DNA of 35,546 nucleotides from an uncultured Clostridia bacterium. GTDB lineage: Bacteria; Bacillota; Clostridia; TANB77; CAG-508. Location: positions 1 through 35,546 of the forward strand of contig CALXJY010000012.1 of assembly GCA_944388755.1 (NCBI GenBank), written 5' to 3'. The notes beneath the pieces were generated by a model, which was given only the letters and a program-made list of their open reading frames with translations, was not told the DNA's origin and searched no databases. The position numbers and the translations under genes were made by a program. The stretch's first letter is position 1. Each line of letters starts with the position of its first letter. Below are positions 17,348 to 25,981 of the stretch, in pieces.

Positions 17348-17627
17348 TATTTTCCCATCTTCTGTATATCCTCCTATATACCCTGCATTTATTTCTGATG
17401 CTCCACTGTCATCTAATCCAGCTTTATCATATAGTCCATATGTTCCTACTTTTTGGATTATTAATCTAAGGATTAGAAAATTTATAAATTCATTGTTAGT
17501 TATAAAAAAGTTACCTCCGGCATAAAAATTGGACCAAAATATTCTTTAACAATATAAATTAAAAAATACTCCTAAATTTAATATCTTATATAAATTTATT
17601 TTTTTATAAAGCATACACACTAGAAAC

Positions 17628-18938
17628 TCAATTTAAGTTCCAACCTGTTTGTTCATTATAACCTGCCTGTATATTTATAGCATTAGATTCTATAGTTACT
17701 ACAGGACGTACTGAATAATCAGTAAAACTTGACTCACTTAATAGTGAATCATTTCCAGAACACAAATCATGTGAGTACACTCCATAGGTATAAGCACGAA
17801 AAACTTTAAAAGAACTAGAACTAGAATCAGAGGAAATACATCTAGAAGCTACCCAATAACGTCCATTACATAATATACTTTGTATCTCTGAATCTCCAAT
17901 TCTTTCATTATTATAGGCATAATTTGTATATTTTAAATTTTTTACTCCTGCTTCATTTGATTTTCCTGTAGAAGTAGATATTGTAGGATAATATACGTTT
18001 GTTTCTGGTTTTGTTGTAACTCCATAAGTAGGATGAACTACTGTTCCGTCACTAAATTTTATTATTCCATCTTTATCTTCATATATTCCGACTATATTAT
18101 TTATATCGTCTATCCTTATACTTCTTGCTCCTGAACCTGTTATTTGTCCAGTTAAATTTTCTTCTAAAGGGCCACCATAATTGTATTGTGTTACTTGTGA
18201 TGTATCTGCTCCATATCCGTATCCATATATTTTACATATTTCATTTAACTCTCTTTCTGCATATAAATATCCTACTGCTCCTGACATTACAAAATCTGAA
18301 CCTACATCTGTTTTAATTACATTTTCTGATATTAATTGTATTTTTCCATTTTCTATGTTTAATACTCGCCATTTTGTATTTGCTGTTGCTGTGAATTTCT
18401 GTCCACCCCCTATTTCGCTACTCGTATATCCATTTCCGTGTTCTGTTCCACTTCCTGTTGGCGATGTATATGTTAGTTTATTTGATTCTACTTGTGTTCC
18501 ATTTTTATCTGATATTGTTGGATTGTAATTAACGTAATCGCCTACTTTTATATAATCTGCTATATCTATATATTCACTTACATTTCCATTTGTATCTACT
18601 TTATATGCATTTCCTGTTTCAAATGTTACTGTTATTGTTCCATCTTCATTATCTAATGCTGTTGCATTTTTATATCCATTACTTCTTAATTCATCTTGTA
18701 ATTCTCCTGCGCTTACTCCTGTTCCATTATTATCTGCCATAACTCCATTATACGCAAGTCCTATCGCCTCTGTTTCCACTGCTATTTCTGTTTGTTCTCT
18801 TGCCTCACTAGCCTTGGTTAAAATCCCATTATCACCACTCAAAGCTGCAATTGTTACTCCTAATATTAATAATACTATCATTGTTATTACAAGTGCTATT
18901 AAAGTAATACCTATTTCATTTTTTGAATTTTTTCTCAT
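17628..18938 (-). CDS. Pilin-like N-terminus surface protein
   Basis: 436 residues from the ATG at 18938, which follows AGAAGGAGAT at a proper distance; an ATG six codons earlier lacks a site. The N-terminus is a type IV prepilin-like signal: basic MRKNSKNEIG, cleavage expected after the Gly, then ITLIALVITMIVLLILGVTI and a helix GILTKASEAREQ. The usual Glu at mature position 5 is Ala. The rest is a Gly/Ser/Thr/Tyr-rich extracellular region ending SVRPVVTIES, a form common in large families of Clostridia surface proteins. The gene is divergent from an XRE regulator and has an operator candidate in its promoter region, so regulated expression is likely. Confidence 0.8.
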   Translation of the reverse strand: MRKNSKNEIGITLIALVITMIVLLILGVTIAALSGDNGILTKASEAREQTEIAVETEAIGLAYNGVMADNNGTGVSAGELQDELRSNGYKNATALDNEDGTITVTFETGNAYKVDTNGNVSEYIDIADYIKVGDYVNYNPTISDKNGTQVESNKLTYTSPTGSGTEHGNGYTSSEIGGGQKFTATANTKWRVLNIENGKIQLISENVIKTDVGSDFVMSGAVGYLYAERELNEICKIYGYGYGADTSQVTQYNYGGPLEENLTGQITGSGARSIRIDDINNIVGIYEDKDGIIKFSDGTVVHPTYGVTTKPETNVYYPTISTSTGKSNEAGVKNLKYTNYAYNNERIGDSEIQSILCNGRYWVASRCISSDSSSSSFKVFRAYTYGVYSHDLCSGNDSLLSESSFTDYSVRPVVTIESNAINIQAGYNEQTGWNLN

Positions 18939-19000
18939 TTTATCTCCTTCTTTCATTATATTTTATTTTTTCTTTACTTTTTTATATTCACTTTCATGTC

Positions 19001-19020
19001 ATACATAATTTATCATGTAT
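19001..19020. promoter_or_regulatory. Operator candidate, copy 1
   Basis: ATACATAATTTATCATGTAT, an interrupted palindrome with ATACAT/ATGTAT arms. It lies just downstream of a minus-strand promoter candidate for the pilin-like gene (-35 TTGACT at 19051-19046, -10 near 19028), where a bound repressor would block transcription. Confidence 0.55.
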
Positions 19021-19104
19021 AAAAATATCATATTTTATTATTTAGAGTCAATACTAAGTAATAATGTTACAAAAAAATAATATTTCTGACATATTTCTGT
19101 AATA

Positions 19105-19124
19105 ATACATAATTTATCATGTAT
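19105..19124. promoter_or_regulatory. Operator candidate, copy 2
   Basis: The same 20-bp sequence as 19001-19020, without a mismatch, 104 bp further on. It ends 26 bp before the -10 TATAAT (19151-19156) of the XRE gene, close to its -35 region. Both copies together suggest one regulator controlling both divergent genes. Confidence 0.6.
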
Positions 19125-19182
19125 CTGAGTTTTTATTTTATATTTTTTGATATAATTTATAAAAATTTATGTGGAGGTTTAT

Positions 19183-19413
19183 ATGAAATTTAAACGTCTA
19201 AAAGATTTGAGAGAAGATCATGATAAATATCAAAAAGATATTGCAGAACTACTAGGCATATCACAACAATATTATTCAGAATATGAAAGTGGGAAAAGAA
19301 CTATCCCTATACAACATCTTATAACTTTAGCAAAATATTACAATACTTCAATTGATTATATTGTTGGTTTAATAAATATTGATAATGAAAATAATAAAAA
19401 ACATATATCTTAA
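19183..19413 (+). CDS. XRE-family transcriptional regulator
   Basis: 76 residues, a stand-alone Cro/C1-type helix-turn-helix: LRxDHDKYQKDIAELLGISQQYYSEYESGKRTIP with the second and third helices evident, then LAKYYNTSIDYIVGL. The ATG at 19183 follows GTGGAGG and a TATAAT box; a longer GTG start would swallow the ribosome binding site. Small regulators of this kind bind palindromes as dimers. Two identical 20-bp palindromes in the intergenic region are its likely sites, which implies autoregulation and control of the divergent pilin-like gene. The DNA-binding fold is certain; the targets are inference. Confidence 0.9.
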   Translation: MKFKRLKDLREDHDKYQKDIAELLGISQQYYSEYESGKRTIPIQHLITLAKYYNTSIDYIVGLINIDNENNKKHIS

Positions 19414-19457
19414 CTTATTTTTATGTTAGAGTTAAAGTATATGTTTTTTATTTATTT

Positions 19458-20012
19458 TTATATTTCCATTTGACTTCCCAAGAATGTTGCTGCAGATTGT
19501 GCTACTTTGTTTTCTACATCATTCATTTTTGTATTTGCCTCTTTGGACATTAATATTACAGTTCCTATTGTGTCTCCATTTGATATTATAGGATATACAA
19601 CTTGTGCATTATATTTTCTTTCTTTACTATCATTTTTAGATATTGGCATAGAGACATCTCCATTGTCTTTACTTGTATATACTTCTTTATCTTCCATAAG
19701 TTGCTCTAATTCTTGGCTAATATCTTGTTCTAAAAATTCTTTTTTAGATCCTCCTGATACTGCTATTATTGTGTCTTTGTCTGTAATACATGCAATATGT
19801 CCTGTTGTTTTTGATAATGTCTCAGCATATCCTGCTGCAAATTCTGATAGTTCTCCTATAGGTGAGTATTTTTTTAATATTACTTGTCCTTCTCTGTCTG
19901 TAAATATTTCTAATGGGTCTCCTTCTTTTATTCTTAATGTTTTTCTTATTTCTTTTGGAATTACGACCCTTCCTAAATCATCTATTCTTCTTACAACACC
20001 AGTTGCTTTCAT
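19458..20012 (-). CDS. spoVT: Stage V sporulation protein T (SpoVT)
   Basis: 184 residues, the usual length. Residues 1-50 are an AbrB-type swapped-hairpin DNA-binding domain (MKATGVVRRIDDLGRVVIPK). Residues about 55-180 are the GAF-like domain (IACITDKDTIIAVSGG, then QVVYPIISNGDTIGTVIL). SpoVT works as a tetramer in the forespore, tuning sigma-G-dependent genes, and in Clostridia also affects germination and spore coat. Start behind AGGAGGAAA. It is a single gene here rather than next to the mfd/yabM cluster. Its presence indicates that the organism can probably form spores. Confidence 0.93.
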   Translation of the reverse strand: MKATGVVRRIDDLGRVVIPKEIRKTLRIKEGDPLEIFTDREGQVILKKYSPIGELSEFAAGYAETLSKTTGHIACITDKDTIIAVSGGSKKEFLEQDISQELEQLMEDKEVYTSKDNGDVSMPISKNDSKERKYNAQVVYPIISNGDTIGTVILMSKEANTKMNDVENKVAQSAATFLGSQMEI

Positions 20013-20152
20013 AATTTTCCTCCTTTATAAATTTATGTCTACTATTATTATGTCAAAAGAGGAAAATATTATACATTTTTATTTTTAATATTATTTTGTC
20101 CAAAATCTACCTTTTTTTATGTATCACAAATCTATTTAATGCATTTGGCTCA

Positions 20153-20206
20153 GAACAAATCGGAAAGCCATATAGTAAAATTAAATTATTTGGCTTTCCG
20201 TTTTTT
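20153..20206. repeat. Intergenic structured repeat, copy B (short)
   Basis: A hairpin with 10-bp arms CGGAAAGCCA (20161-20170) and TGGCTTTCCG (20191-20200), followed on the plus strand by six T. The right-to-left reading contains GGCTTTCCGATTTGTTCTG, the core motif shared with copies A, C and D. It lies just beyond the stop codon of the KAP NTPase gene and may terminate it. Confidence 0.6.
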
Positions 20207-20207
20207 A

Positions 20208-22208
20208 TTATATATTATTTAATTCATCTTTTATTTCTTGATTTTCTTCTTTTTTAGGTAAGAATGATAATTTATATTTGTTTAATATATATCCTAAATC
20301 TTTTGAAAATTCTTTTAACATTACTATCTTTATTGTTGTGTCTTTATCTTTTAAGTAATCATCTAATATTTGTTTTAATAATTTGATGTTTTTCATTTCA
20401 GGTTCAATTTGTTTTTGATATCTTTCTACTCTATTTACTAGTTTTTCTTTTATTAATACAATATCTTCATTGCTTGCACAAGATATTCTTTGGAATAATT
20501 GATATGGATCATAATATTTAAATATTGGCAATTGCATGCAGTTTTTATCAAATTTTTCATAAAATTGTTCCATTTTCATAGGTATACATTTAAATACATC
20601 TTCTGCTAAATCTTTTTGCTTTTTGTCTAGTAATTGACTATTTAAATTATTAAAGTGTTTTAATATATCTTCCATATCTTCAGAAAATTCTTCTATTGCA
20701 ATTTTTGATAGTTCTTCTTCTACATTTTCGCAATATTCTGATTTAAGTGATGCTATATTCATTCCATTAAATACTATACTCTTTAATGTTTTTATATCAT
20801 ATTTTATAAGATTTTTTCTTGAAAAATAACTTAAATATGCGTATATTTTTACTATATCTATTAATTCTAAATTTCCCTCTTTTATGTCTTGAATTACATC
20901 TTCTATTACTTCATCAAAATCGTCATCTGATATCTTCCAATATTCTTCTGTAAGTAATCTTTTATATCCTGGTAAGTTTTCTGTGTCTACTGTATTTCTA
21001 ATAGTTTCCATGTCATCTTTAAATATTTTCATATCAAATATTCTTGTTCTAATGTAATATTCTATAAATTTAAAAAATCTATATTCTGCTTTAAAATTAT
21101 AATAATATGTGCTGTCAAATTCTTTAATATAAAATTGTCTGTTATCCATTAATACTCTTGATGAAACTAATATTGATTTATATTCTTCATTATCTTTTAT
21201 GTTCATAAATTTGCTTTTTGTTACTTTTCCTGCTTTTATTTCAAATGATATTGCTATTGTAAATATTAGCATTGTTTGCATTACTCTATGGCTTGTGTTT
21301 GGATAGCTTTTATTTACCATATCAAATATTTTCTTAAAATCATTTAGTGCATGTTTTAAAATTCTTAGGTTTCTTGTACCACTTCTTTCAAAAGTTGAGA
21401 TTATTAATTTTGTATTTTCTCTATAAAATCTAATTAATTCTGGATCGTTTTCATATCTCATCAAAATACCATTTATTATATAGTCAAATTTTGGTGCATA
21501 TTCAAATGTTTCTCCAATTAATTTTTCTTTTATTCTTTCATAATCATTTGCTTTATCAAATACATGCTCTATTTTATCTTGAATTTTTTCAACCATTGGT
21601 TTGTCAGCTTTGTTTAGTTCTCCCTGTCTATCAAGTAGATATGTTGCAATAAATGTTTTCATTTCCAAGTTTGAACTTTTTAATTTGGTTGATAATTCTT
21701 TTTCATTACATATTATTATTGTTTTTATATGGTCATGTTCTACAAAATTATTTATATATCCTAGAATATCTATTACATCTACATTTGCTCTTTCTAAGTC
21801 GTCAAAGCATAATACTTTATCTTCTGTAGAAAAGAAATCAGCATAATCTATTTTATCTCCATTTTGTGTAACACCAAAGAAGTTTGCCATATCTAGTCCT
21901 GTTTTTGCATATTCAGGAATTGTTGTTTGTCCATGTGCATCCATAAATCTTCTTAAGTTTTTATCCATTAATTGTGTTGTTTCAATAAATATTTTTTTGC
22001 TTATTTCTTCAAGATTTGATATACCATATAAAGACATGTAAATTGTTGTATATCTTTTTCCATTTAATTGCATGCTTTCAATTTTTTTTCTTATTTTATT
22101 GTTCCAAAAATGTGTTTTTCCTGATCCCCATTCTCCATTTAACATTATGGCATAATCTGTATAATCTGATCGTATGTAGTCTAATATACTTTCTACTAGA
22201 TCTTCCAT
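20208..22208 (-). CDS. KAP-family P-loop NTPase
   Basis: 666 residues from the ATG at 22208, which follows AAAGGAGGAAA; an ATG seven codons upstream has no site. Walker A is GEWGSGKTH (about 25-33) and Walker B VLCFDDLER (about 132-140), with the KAP-type order and spacing. No transmembrane insertion is visible, unlike many KAP proteins, so this one is probably cytoplasmic. The C-terminal 450 residues are helical with no further known domain. KAP NTPases are often found in mobile or anti-phage settings, but no toxin, nuclease or partner gene adjoins it, so a defence role is a hypothesis only. comF lies upstream about 120 bp away. Confidence 0.85.
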   Translation of the reverse strand: MEDLVESILDYIRSDYTDYAIMLNGEWGSGKTHFWNNKIRKKIESMQLNGKRYTTIYMSLYGISNLEEISKKIFIETTQLMDKNLRRFMDAHGQTTIPEYAKTGLDMANFFGVTQNGDKIDYADFFSTEDKVLCFDDLERANVDVIDILGYINNFVEHDHIKTIIICNEKELSTKLKSSNLEMKTFIATYLLDRQGELNKADKPMVEKIQDKIEHVFDKANDYERIKEKLIGETFEYAPKFDYIINGILMRYENDPELIRFYRENTKLIISTFERSGTRNLRILKHALNDFKKIFDMVNKSYPNTSHRVMQTMLIFTIAISFEIKAGKVTKSKFMNIKDNEEYKSILVSSRVLMDNRQFYIKEFDSTYYYNFKAEYRFFKFIEYYIRTRIFDMKIFKDDMETIRNTVDTENLPGYKRLLTEEYWKISDDDFDEVIEDVIQDIKEGNLELIDIVKIYAYLSYFSRKNLIKYDIKTLKSIVFNGMNIASLKSEYCENVEEELSKIAIEEFSEDMEDILKHFNNLNSQLLDKKQKDLAEDVFKCIPMKMEQFYEKFDKNCMQLPIFKYYDPYQLFQRISCASNEDIVLIKEKLVNRVERYQKQIEPEMKNIKLLKQILDDYLKDKDTTIKIVMLKEFSKDLGYILNKYKLSFLPKKEENQEIKDELNNI

Positions 22209-22329
22209 TTTTTCCTCCTTTTCCTCCATTTAGGACTGTTCTGAATGTTCCGTTTTTTCCCATTTAGGTCAGATGTTTCAATTTCGGGTTCATTTCTTAC
22301 CATTCTAACTTGTCCCTTTTTGGAATATT

Positions 22330-22962
22330 TTAATCTTTTGCTATAACTATAACTCCAATCTTTTTTGGTTTAGCCTTTTTTAATATTTTACAACATGAAT
22401 TTACCGTATTTCCTGTTGTGTAAATATCATCTAGTAATAATATCTTCTTATTTTTTAGTATTTCTTCATTTTTTATTTGATATACATTTTGTACATTTTT
22501 TTCTCTTTCTTCTTTATCTAATTTGCTTTGCTCAATCGTATTTTTTATTTTTATTAAATTTTTTTCTTGTAATTTAATTCCTGTTTTTTTGCTTATTTCT
22601 CTTGATATTAGTAGACTTTGATTATATCCTCTTGTCTTTTTTCTTTTTTCGCTTATTGGAACTGGTATTATTGTATCATAACTTTGTATTTTTTCAAATA
22701 CTTTTTTATTTTTTAATAAAAAAATTGTGAATGTTTTATATAGATATGATTTTTCATTGAATTTATAATCTATTATTTTATCTCTTATTATTCCTTCATA
22801 TTTAAATATTGATATTAATTCTTCAAAAAATATATATGGATTTTGATTTTCCTTTATTTCCCAAATCGTGTTACTTTCGAGTTTTTTCTCACATTTTTTA
22901 CATAAAGATTCTTTACATATTTTTCCACATATTCCGCACTTTGGTGGATATATTAAATTCAA
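22330..22962 (-). CDS. comF: ComF-family phosphoribosyltransferase-like protein
   Basis: 210 residues from a TTG at 22962. An N-terminal zinc ribbon (C9-x2-C12 and C21-x2-C24) precedes a type I phosphoribosyltransferase domain with the PRPP loop ILLLDDIYTTGNTV. ComFC homologues act in DNA uptake during transformation and in other DNA transactions; the reaction is unknown. The frame is open three codons further, to an ATA at 22971 that has AAAGGAGT 8 nt upstream and would give an N-terminus of the usual family form (hydrophobic residues before PPKC). The TTG is 17 nt from that site, too far. See the ATA-start finding. Confidence 0.88.
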   Translation of the reverse strand: MNLIYPPKCGICGKICKESLCKKCEKKLESNTIWEIKENQNPYIFFEELISIFKYEGIIRDKIIDYKFNEKSYLYKTFTIFLLKNKKVFEKIQSYDTIIPVPISEKRKKTRGYNQSLLISREISKKTGIKLQEKNLIKIKNTIEQSKLDKEEREKNVQNVYQIKNEEILKNKKILLLDDIYTTGNTVNSCCKILKKAKPKKIGVIVIAKD

Positions 22963-22968
22963 AATTTC

Positions 22969-22986
22969 TATTTATTTTACTCCTTT
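22969..22986 (-). promoter_or_regulatory. Ribosome binding site over an ATA codon (comF)
   Basis: Minus strand AAAGGAGT (22986-22979), 8 nt, then ATA (22971-22969), in frame with comF and directly after a stop (22974-22972). Confidence 0.5.
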
Positions 22987-23022
22987 CACTTTAGTATGTA
23001 AGTTTATATATATATCTTAATA

Positions 23023-25250
23023 TTATTCAATTTTTAAAAAGTTTTGTAATCCTGTGTTTCTTTTTTTGCTGTCTACATTATGTATCATATAATCTACTAC
23101 ATTTTCTAATCCTATTACTATTAATAGTTTTTTTGCTCTAGTTATTCCTGTGTATAATAAGTTTCTTGTTAATAATATTGGTGATGTTTGTGGTGCTATT
23201 AATATTACTACATCAAATTCACTTCCGCTGTGCTTTGTGTATGGTTATTGCATAACTATGTTCTATTTGGTCTAATTCTGAAAATTCATACCATGCTTCT
23301 TTATTATCATCAAATTTTATTTCTATATATTTTTCTTTTGGCTCAACTTTTACAATTGTTCCTATTTCTCCATTAAATACTCCTGTACCATATTCTTTTT
23401 TTCCATCTTTGTCTGTTTTTTCCCATGTTATGTCATAATTGTTTTTTACTTGCATTATTCTATCTCCGTTTTCTGTATGTTGCTCCTGAATTTGATTTTT
23501 CCGGAGAATTTTCTATATTTGGATTTAAATATTGTTGTAATTCTTTATTTAATTCTTTTGTTCCTAACATTCCTTTTTTCGTAGGTGTTAATACTTGTAT
23601 GTTTTTAAAAAAATCATAATCTCCATATTTTTTTAATCTTCCTGTACATAGGCTTATTAATTCTTGAACTATTTCTTCTTGTGTTTTATGTTTTATATAG
23701 AAGAAATCCTGATTTGTCTCATTTAATATATCGTCTTTACTTAAAAATGGTTCTCCATTATTTACCTTATGTGCATTTAATATTATTTTGCTTTTTGCTG
23801 CTTGTCTAAAAATTTTGTCTAGTTGTACTGTTTTTATTGTTCCTGATTCTATAAAATCTTTTAATATATTTCCAGGTCCTACTGATGGTAATTGGTTTGC
23901 ATCTCCAACTAGTATTAATTTTGTTCCTTTATATATACATGAGAGTACATAATTCATTAAGAACATATCTACCATTGACAATTCGTCTATAACTATTATA
24001 TCTGCATCTATTGGTTCTCCTTGATATGTGCTTTTTTTATTAAATATTCCTTCATCATCTAATTTTCCTATTCCCAACAGCCTATGTAATGTTGAAGCTT
24101 CTTTTCCTGTTGCTTCTGTCATTTTTTTTGCTGCTCTGCCTGTTGGTGCTGATAAAACTACTTTTTTTCCTCTTTTCTCATAAATATCTATTATTGTTTT
24201 TATTATTGTAGTTTTTCCTGTTCCAGGTCCCCCAGTTATTATTAATATGTTATTTTTATTTATCTCTTTTATGGCTTCTTTTTGTTTTTCAGATAATTCA
24301 ATTTGTGAATTATTTTGTAATTTCTTTAATTCTAATTCTATATTTTTTATTTCTTTTGTGTTTTTGCTTTTTTGCAATTCTTTTATTCTAAATGCTATTT
24401 CTTGTTCCGTATTGTAAAAGTTTATAAGATATACCCATTTTTCTCCATTTCTTTTCACCACTTTTATTTCTTCTTTGGCTTTTAAATTAATTATGTTATC
24501 TTCGATTACTTCTGTGTTTATATTTAGCAATGTTCTTACATATTCTATTAAATTTGTTTGTAATATACAGCTATGTCCATTATATGTTGCTTTTATTAGT
24601 CCATATTTTATTCCACTTTGTACTCTTTTTTTATTTTCTAATTCTATTCCCATCTTTATTGCCATTTGGTCTATTTGTTTAAAGTCTACTCCTCTTGTTA
24701 TTTCTATTAGAATATATGGGTTTTCTTCTATTTTTCTAACACTATCTATTCCTAGCATTTCATAAACTTTTTTAGCATGTTCTGCACCTATATTAAATCT
24801 TTCTAAAAAACTTACTATTTTCCACATTTCTTGATTTTCTATAAATGCTTCTGATATTATTTGGGCTTTTTCTTCTGATATTCCTCTAATTTCTGTTAAT
24901 TTAATTGGGTCATATTTTATTATATTTATTGTGTTTGCACCAAATTTTTTTACTATGTTTTTTGCTGTTACTTCTCCTACACCTTTTATTTTTCCACTTG
25001 CTAAATATTTTCTTATTGATACTTCATCTTTAGGCATTGTTTTTTCAAATGTTATTATTTTGAATTGTGTCCCATAGTCTTTGTGTTCTACATAGTTTCC
25101 TCTAACTTTTAGTGTATCTCCATTTGTTACAAATGGTAAATATCCAACTATTGTAATTTCTTCTTTGTCTGTTTCCAGTACTGCTATTGTATATCCATTT
25201 GTTTCATTTTGGTATATTATATCTTGTACTTCTCCTATTAGTTCTTCCAA
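23023..25250 (-). pseudogene. recD2: RecD2-like helicase with two frameshifts
   Basis: The start is the TTG at 25250 behind AAAAGGAG, giving an N-terminus EELIGEVQDIIYQNETNGYT that matches the family. RecD2 is a 5'-3' SF1B DNA helicase. Helix-hairpin-helix repeats (about 90-200), Walker A GGPGTGKTT and DELSMVD are in the first frame (to 23460). Extra base 1 is in an A4 run (minus strand; 23469-23472), where reading must shift to continue YRNGDRI-MQVKNNYD. Extra base 2 is at about 23227, inside the motif VI sequence HKAQ-GSEF. The third piece runs to a stop at 23025 with LLTRNLLYTGITRAKK. Both indels add one base. Either the gene is recently inactivated or the sequence has errors. Confidence 0.88.
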
Positions 25251-25272
25251 TTTTTTTCTCCTTTTTTTGCTT

Positions 25273-25301
25273 ATACTATCAAACATTAGTTCTTTTGTCA
25301 A
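25273..25301 (-). promoter_or_regulatory. Promoter of recD2
   Basis: -35 TTGACA (25301-25296), 17-bp spacer, -10 TAGTAT (25278-25273), ending 22 bp before the TTG start. Confidence 0.6.
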
Positions 25302-25304
25302 GTG

Positions 25305-25655
25305 TTATTCATCTACATTGTCCATTATTTCTTTACATTCTCTCCAACTTGTTACTTTTAAAATTTCATATTCTTCTGATAATTTTTTTGCAATTTCTTT
25401 ACTATTGTCTGTTGATTCTAGGTCTGCTACTATTATGTTTTTTAGATATTCTTCTCTTCCATATAAGATTTTAAATAATATTGAACGTAAAAAACCTTCG
25501 ATTTTATCTTCTTGATTTTTAATTGCTATTATGACATAGATTCCGTCTGCTTTCATTTTTGTATATGTAGTTATATATATTATATTTTTTATAATCTCGA
25601 ATAATCCATAAAGGGCTAATGTCCAAAAAATTGTATTTAAAACAAATTCTAGCAT
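25305..25655 (-). CDS. Small membrane protein, glycosyltransferase-like fragment
   Basis: 116 residues, ATG at 25655 behind AAGGAGGT. Residues about 5-30 are one hydrophobic segment (FVLNTIFWTLALYGLFEI). The remaining soluble part has a beta-alpha-beta character with ADGIYVIIAIKNQEDKIEGFLRSIL and NIIVADLESTDNSKEIAKKL, reminiscent of the first half of a family 2 glycosyltransferase or a GT2-like accessory domain, where the DLxSTD stretch would correspond to the DD(S/T) motif. The catalytic second half is absent, so enzyme activity is unlikely. Located between recD2 and the ribosomal block, with no operon partner. Function unknown. Confidence 0.6.
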   Translation of the reverse strand: MLEFVLNTIFWTLALYGLFEIIKNIIYITTYTKMKADGIYVIIAIKNQEDKIEGFLRSILFKILYGREEYLKNIIVADLESTDNSKEIAKKLSEEYEILKVTSWRECKEIMDNVDE

Positions 25656-25724
25656 TTACATTACCTCCTTATGCATTATATGTTTTTTTCTATCTTTTTG
25701 TTACCTCTTAATTGTTGATGTTAG

Positions 25725-25926
25725 AACAAATTGGAAAGCCTTATAATTTGCAATAATTTTAACTTTCCTAATAGATAAGAAAGGCATGCGCTAGCGAAAG
25801 CTAAGCTTTCGGCGCATACATGTGCATTTCGCTTCGCGAATATGCACGATCCAAGGTAGCCTAACCTTGTTGTATACGGAAAAATCTTATATGTGGTCAA
25901 GATAAAAGCCGATTTTTCCTATACAA
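25725..25926. repeat. Intergenic structured repeat, copy C (long)
   Basis: A chain of hairpins with no reading frame. It begins with the reverse of the core (GAACAAATTGGAAAGCC, 25725-25741), then GCAATAATTTTAACTTT (25750-25766, identical to 1-17) and CCTAATAGATA as in copy A. Then a hairpin GTGCAT...ATGCAC at about 25822-25847, a hairpin AAGGT...ACCTT at about 25853-25868, and a long stem TTGTATA (25870-25876) with TATACAA (25920-25926). The segment 25821-25876 matches 31462-31517 with about 8 differences in 56. The family is modular: A and D share one block, C and D another, A and C a third. It follows rplQ. Confidence 0.75.
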
Positions 25927-25927
25927 T

Positions 25928-25970
25928 AAAAAAAGAACTGCTCTATTGTTGTTAAACAATAAGAACTGTT
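25928..25970 (-). terminator. Terminator of the alpha operon
   Basis: On the minus strand, arms AACAGTTC...TATTGTT and AACAATA...GCAGTT fold around TTAAC, then a seven-T run (25934-25928). It lies 12 bp after the rplQ stop codon. Confidence 0.75.
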
Positions 25971-25981
25971 CCCCTCTTAAA

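Noticed and set aside
20040..20150. A sigma-G promoter for spoVT
   Set aside because: No clear GCATA-type -35 with a matching -10 at proper distance; a TATAAT box near 20068 has no -35 at 16-18 bp.
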